In this document: positions 61,703-64,000 of the stretch, piece by piece | Layout of the letters: the number at the start of each line of letters is the position of its first letter | How positions within the stretch are numbered: position 1 is the first letter of the stretch | DNA from: Lederbergia sp. NSJ-179 | GTDB taxonomy: Bacteria > Bacillota > Bacilli > Bacillales > Bacillaceae_C | Direction: 5' to 3' | Assembly: GCF_022867885.1 (NCBI RefSeq) | Contig: NZ_JALIFP010000005.1 | Span: 124,001 to 188,000 of the forward strand | DNA: 64,000 bases | Translations under genes and position numbers: made by a program | Notes under the pieces: model-generated | The model's input: the letters and a program-made list of their open reading frames with translations, nothing else | The model's database searches: none | What the model was told of the DNA's origin: nothing

Positions 61703-61860
61703 TAACCTCTACCTCCATGCAAAATTATTAAATTGGCAAACACAATACAGACAATAGCCATCCATAGGGTAAACTTTGAAACTTCTAATTTTGTAAAACT
61801 GTGCACTGCACCAATTAACAACCAAGAGAAGATAATAAATAAATTTATAAATATATTCAT
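61702..61860 (-). CDS. Small two-helix membrane protein
   Basis: 52 residues with two hydrophobic helices (IFINLFIIFSWLLIGAV; LWMAIVCIVFANLIIL). AGGAGGTAGAAGG is a strong ribosome binding site. Coupled to the next gene. Unknown function. Confidence 0.55.
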   Translation of the reverse strand: MNIFINLFIIFSWLLIGAVHSFTKLEVSKFTLWMAIVCIVFANLIILHGGRG

Positions 61861-61871
61861 CCTTCTACCTC

Positions 61872-62225
61872 CTAAAACTTCCCTATATCCTCGCCATGAG
61901 AATCCTTATATTCACGTCTTGTATGATTCCAACAATATTCACACATCACCGCCCCTGAATCTGCCAGAAACGGCGTTGTCCTGACTTTTGCTATATCTTC
62001 ACAGTAATCGCATTTTGGTGGCATTTGCGCTCCCATCATTTCCAATGTTTCAAGCCAACAATTTAATTCTTCACTTAATTGGTCATTAGGAGTTAATTCC
62101 GCATATCTTTGTAATGCAGCAATCGCAACTGGATCTGTGTCTGGTTTCAAAACAAAGAAACTATTAATCTCTTCACCCGTATCACTTTTTAATACTCTGT
62201 ACTTTCCGTAGAGACCTTGTTCCAC
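61872..62225 (-). CDS. Phage protein with CxxC zinc motif
   Basis: 117 residues; N-terminal helical half and a C-terminal zinc ribbon (CDYCEDIAKVR...CEYCWNHTR). Unknown function; early region. Confidence 0.6.
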   Translation of the reverse strand: MEQGLYGKYRVLKSDTGEEINSFFVLKPDTDPVAIAALQRYAELTPNDQLSEELNCWLETLEMMGAQMPPKCDYCEDIAKVRTTPFLADSGAVMCEYCWNHTRREYKDSHGEDIGKF

Positions 62226-62276
62226 TGTTCTTCACTCCTTATCTACTTCACAATTTGTGTCAACTGCTGGTATTAT

Positions 62277-63005
62277 CTAAACAGTCAAACCCTCGTCTAA
62301 AGTGGATTTTGTATAATCAATTTCATTTCCTTCTTGATAACCCCTTTGATAAGCTGCGACTTCTTCAATGGGAGGAAATCTCCAACTTAATCCCTTCGTA
62401 TCTTTAAACATGTCATTATAGGCTGTTTTCACTTCTTCAGGGACCAAAACCATCAGTCCATATTCTTGTTGCATTTGATTTACTTGTTCTTCAAATTTTT
62501 CTTCTAGACCATTTAAAAAACCTCTAGTGTAAGAGTTTTTCAGTTCTGCTGTAAAGCTTCTTTCTCTGGTTAAATAATTTTCTTCATAGTAGTCATCAAC
62601 AAAATTACGAACATAAAAGGTTAAAACATCATAGCCTAGTACATACATTTCCCTTGCGAGTTCTACATCACTCTGAAACCCCATAAAAATGATTGCTCGT
62701 TTCTTTCTGTTTTCACCCTTAAGAATTTTATTGCTATAATACCATTTAACTCTAAAATTATTAGCTATAATATTTGCTAAAGCACGTTCCCACCAATAAA
62801 GGGTTTTATACGCTGTCGCTTGTCCTTCTGATATTTCCCTGGCATCTTCTTGAACCTCAACATCAGATAAAGATATGTCGTATTTCATCATTAATTTTTG
62901 AGCCATAATAAATGCCGTTTGACATTCTTCATCATTTTTATGGTCATTTGCTATCGCAAGCAACCCTTTTATTTTATTAATAATGGCATCGTTACGATTT
63001 TCCAT
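62277..63005 (-). CDS. DUF2786-domain phage protein
   Basis: 242 residues. The N-terminal ~40 (IINKIKGLLAIANDHKNDEE) are DUF2786, followed by a mixed domain with conserved aromatic residues (TLYWWERALANIIANNFRVK) usually paired with it. Widespread in phages and plasmids; role unknown. Overlaps the previous gene by 14 nt. Confidence 0.78.
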   Translation of the reverse strand: MENRNDAIINKIKGLLAIANDHKNDEECQTAFIMAQKLMMKYDISLSDVEVQEDAREISEGQATAYKTLYWWERALANIIANNFRVKWYYSNKILKGENRKKRAIIFMGFQSDVELAREMYVLGYDVLTFYVRNFVDDYYEENYLTRERSFTAELKNSYTRGFLNGLEEKFEEQVNQMQQEYGLMVLVPEEVKTAYNDMFKDTKGLSWRFPPIEEVAAYQRGYQEGNEIDYTKSTLDEGLTV

Positions 63006-63321
63006 TTTGGTCCCTCCACTTTTTTATTCGGGCATCCGCAAATGGTTTTCCCATCCAACTTGTTAATTCTTCGAGATAAAACGGCTCGTGACATCTCGGA
63101 CAATTGGGAATCATTTTTCTCCCGCGATATTGTTTCTCCAAGCTTTTAATGACGACCAGCCATGGCTTATAATTAATTATCTGTTTTCGCTGTTCCAGCA
63201 AATTTTCAACCTGCTGTTGCATTCTTTCACCGTTCATCGCCAATTCGTACATAGCGTCATATGGATCAATCACAGCTCCACAACTTTGACAATTAACACG
63301 TCGATTTTTGGTATCAATCAT
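62992..63321 (-). CDS. Phage zinc-ribbon protein
   Basis: 109 residues with CQSCGAVIDPYDAMYELA and CPRCHEP, flanking a helical linker. Unknown function; early region. Confidence 0.6.
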   Translation of the reverse strand: MIDTKNRRVNCQSCGAVIDPYDAMYELAMNGERMQQQVENLLEQRKQIINYKPWLVVIKSLEKQYRGRKMIPNCPRCHEPFYLEELTSWMGKPFADARIKKWRDQNGKS

Positions 63322-63372
63322 GAAACGCCGATTCTCACATTTGTAATTCTACTCATTATTCTTCCACCTCTT

Positions 63373-63801
63373 TCAATACTCTTTTTTATAAACACCCACA
63401 ATGCATGGGAATTTGCTTTGTTCTTTTCGCCAATCTCTAAAACTTAGGAATCTATTGCCGACGGCCATCATATAATCTAGAGATAGCTCATGGCAGTTAA
63501 GTGGCTGCATACCAGTGTGTCTGAAAAAATATGACCTAGCTTCTTCTGGGCTTTCTGCATACACAAAAGCAAAAGTGTTTTCAGCATATTTGATGGAATA
63601 TATTTTGATTTTGCTAAAGCCTAAATAATTACTTTGAATCATGCGATCTAGCCTTTCCTTGTTGATCGGCAGTTGATCTAATACCGAATCATCATCATTG
63701 GTGCTGATCTTGCCCTCTTGAAGTAATAAAAGTATGTAATGGGCTAAAGTGGATTCCTCGTATCTGATTGCGTCCTCATACAGCTCGCGTATGGTAGGCA
63801 T
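63373..63801 (-). CDS. Phage hypothetical protein next to the helicase
   Basis: 142 residues; a helical first half and a small alpha/beta end (TFAFVYAESPEEARSYFFRH). Its start overlaps the end of the DnaB-like gene by 26 nt. I recall such proteins after phage replicative helicases; function unknown. Confidence 0.6.
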   Translation of the reverse strand: MPTIRELYEDAIRYEESTLAHYILLLLQEGKISTNDDDSVLDQLPINKERLDRMIQSNYLGFSKIKIYSIKYAENTFAFVYAESPEEARSYFFRHTGMQPLNCHELSLDYMMAVGNRFLSFRDWRKEQSKFPCIVGVYKKEY

Positions 63802-64000
63802 CTAGTATTTCCCCTGTAAATTCGTTATAAACTGTATTCACAGTTCCGACTGGACCGTTTCGCTGCTTGGCGACAATAATTTCAAGCATTTTATTATCGG
63901 ATCCTTTGTCGTAATATTTTTCTCGATACAGAAACATTACGACATCCGCATCTTGTTCAACACTTCCCGAATCTCGGATATCCGATAAAAATGGGCGTTT
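63776..64000 (-). CDS. dnaB: DnaB-like replicative helicase, C-terminal end (partial)
   Basis: 74 codons before the edge encode the end of a DnaB-type helicase: LSDIRDSGSVEQDADVVMFL and IIVAKQRNGPVGTVN are the conserved H4-arginine-finger region. The N-terminal and Walker parts lie beyond the right edge. Marks the prophage replication module. Confidence 0.9.
   Translation of the reverse strand, partial: KRPFLSDIRDSGSVEQDADVVMFLYREKYYDKGSDNKMLEIIVAKQRNGPVGTVNTVYNEFTGEILDAYHTRAV

Larger units (their letters stand above)
33063..64000. mobile_element. Siphovirus-type prophage (HK97 capsid, cos-like), left portion; continues beyond the right edge
   Basis: A continuous phage module order is present: replication-adjacent genes, late regulator, HNH, terminases, portal, protease, capsid, connectors, tail, tape measure, baseplate, holin and endolysin, almost all leftward. 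The left limit lies just beyond the gene pair at 33.06-33.61 kb, next to IS debris. The right limit is outside the window, so attachment sites cannot be compared. No integrating recombinase or main repressor is in view. Confidence 0.95.

Overview
The window is low-GC Gram-positive DNA from a member of the Bacillaceae. The evidence is the queG-yhbB-trmL gene neighbourhood known from Bacillus subtilis, strong AGGAGG-type ribosome binding sites with frequent TTG/GTG starts, PurR-, PhoP- and CsoR-type operators of Bacillus form, and a dispersed palindromic intergenic element of a kind I recognise from bacilli. I cannot name the species.

Positions 1-31.7 kb are chromosome. In order: an MFS drug exporter with a divergent TetR regulator; trmL, yhbB and queG for tRNA modification and a putative amidase; an orphan csoR with its operator; tRNA-Gly(UCC); a SEC-C protein; a Rieske oxygenase divergent from an NCS2 nucleobase permease across a PurBox pair; a GH43 glycosidase; a GNAT-HAD pair; a second MraY-like transferase; a LysR regulator; an SGNH hydrolase; a TauE exporter; tatA; and a DUF47-Pit phosphate-uptake operon behind four Pho-box repeats. 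The section ends with a monosaccharide ABC transporter (chvE-mmsA-mmsB) beside its sensory system: membrane-anchored sugar-binding protein, LytS/YesM-type kinase and AraC-type response regulator. Decay is visible here: remnants of a permease, an alpha/beta hydrolase and a CorC/HlyC protein, a MITE-like repeat, and two unrelated tandem arrays that both have a 52-bp unit.

Positions 31.9-33.0 kb are a junction with an IS21-family remnant and the dispersed element. From about 33.06 kb to the right edge lies most of a cos-type siphovirus prophage, still open at the edge inside a DnaB-like helicase gene. Its main operon runs leftward: replication-adjacent small genes, XtrA, an ArpU-type late regulator, a tyrosine recombinase, a probable activator-dependent late promoter, HNH, terminases, portal, protease, HK97 capsid, connectors, major tail protein, tail chaperones, tape measure, Dit, a tail spike with a CE4 deacetylase domain, a tail endopeptidase-like protein, a macro-domain protein, holin and GH25-LysM endolysin. 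Two blocks oppose this direction: an EpsG-family polymerase with its own promoter and terminator, set between two tail genes, and a plus-strand island (33.76-35.98 kb) facing an RHH-like gene across a compact operator region.

The most notable signal is in the structural genes. The capsid and the major tail protein both end at AAA CCC TAA, followed by GCCCGTAAA. In each, a +1 slip on CCC would add about 20 residues that form only the first two strands of a fibronectin type III domain. A separate gene just after the capsid gene starts at the third strand of such a domain and continues into a BIG2 Ig-like domain. This suggests +1 frameshifting, as known from Listeria phage PSA, combined with a split domain that could attach one decoration protein to both capsid and tail. 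The tail chaperone pair also has a canonical -1 site (A_AAA_AAA).
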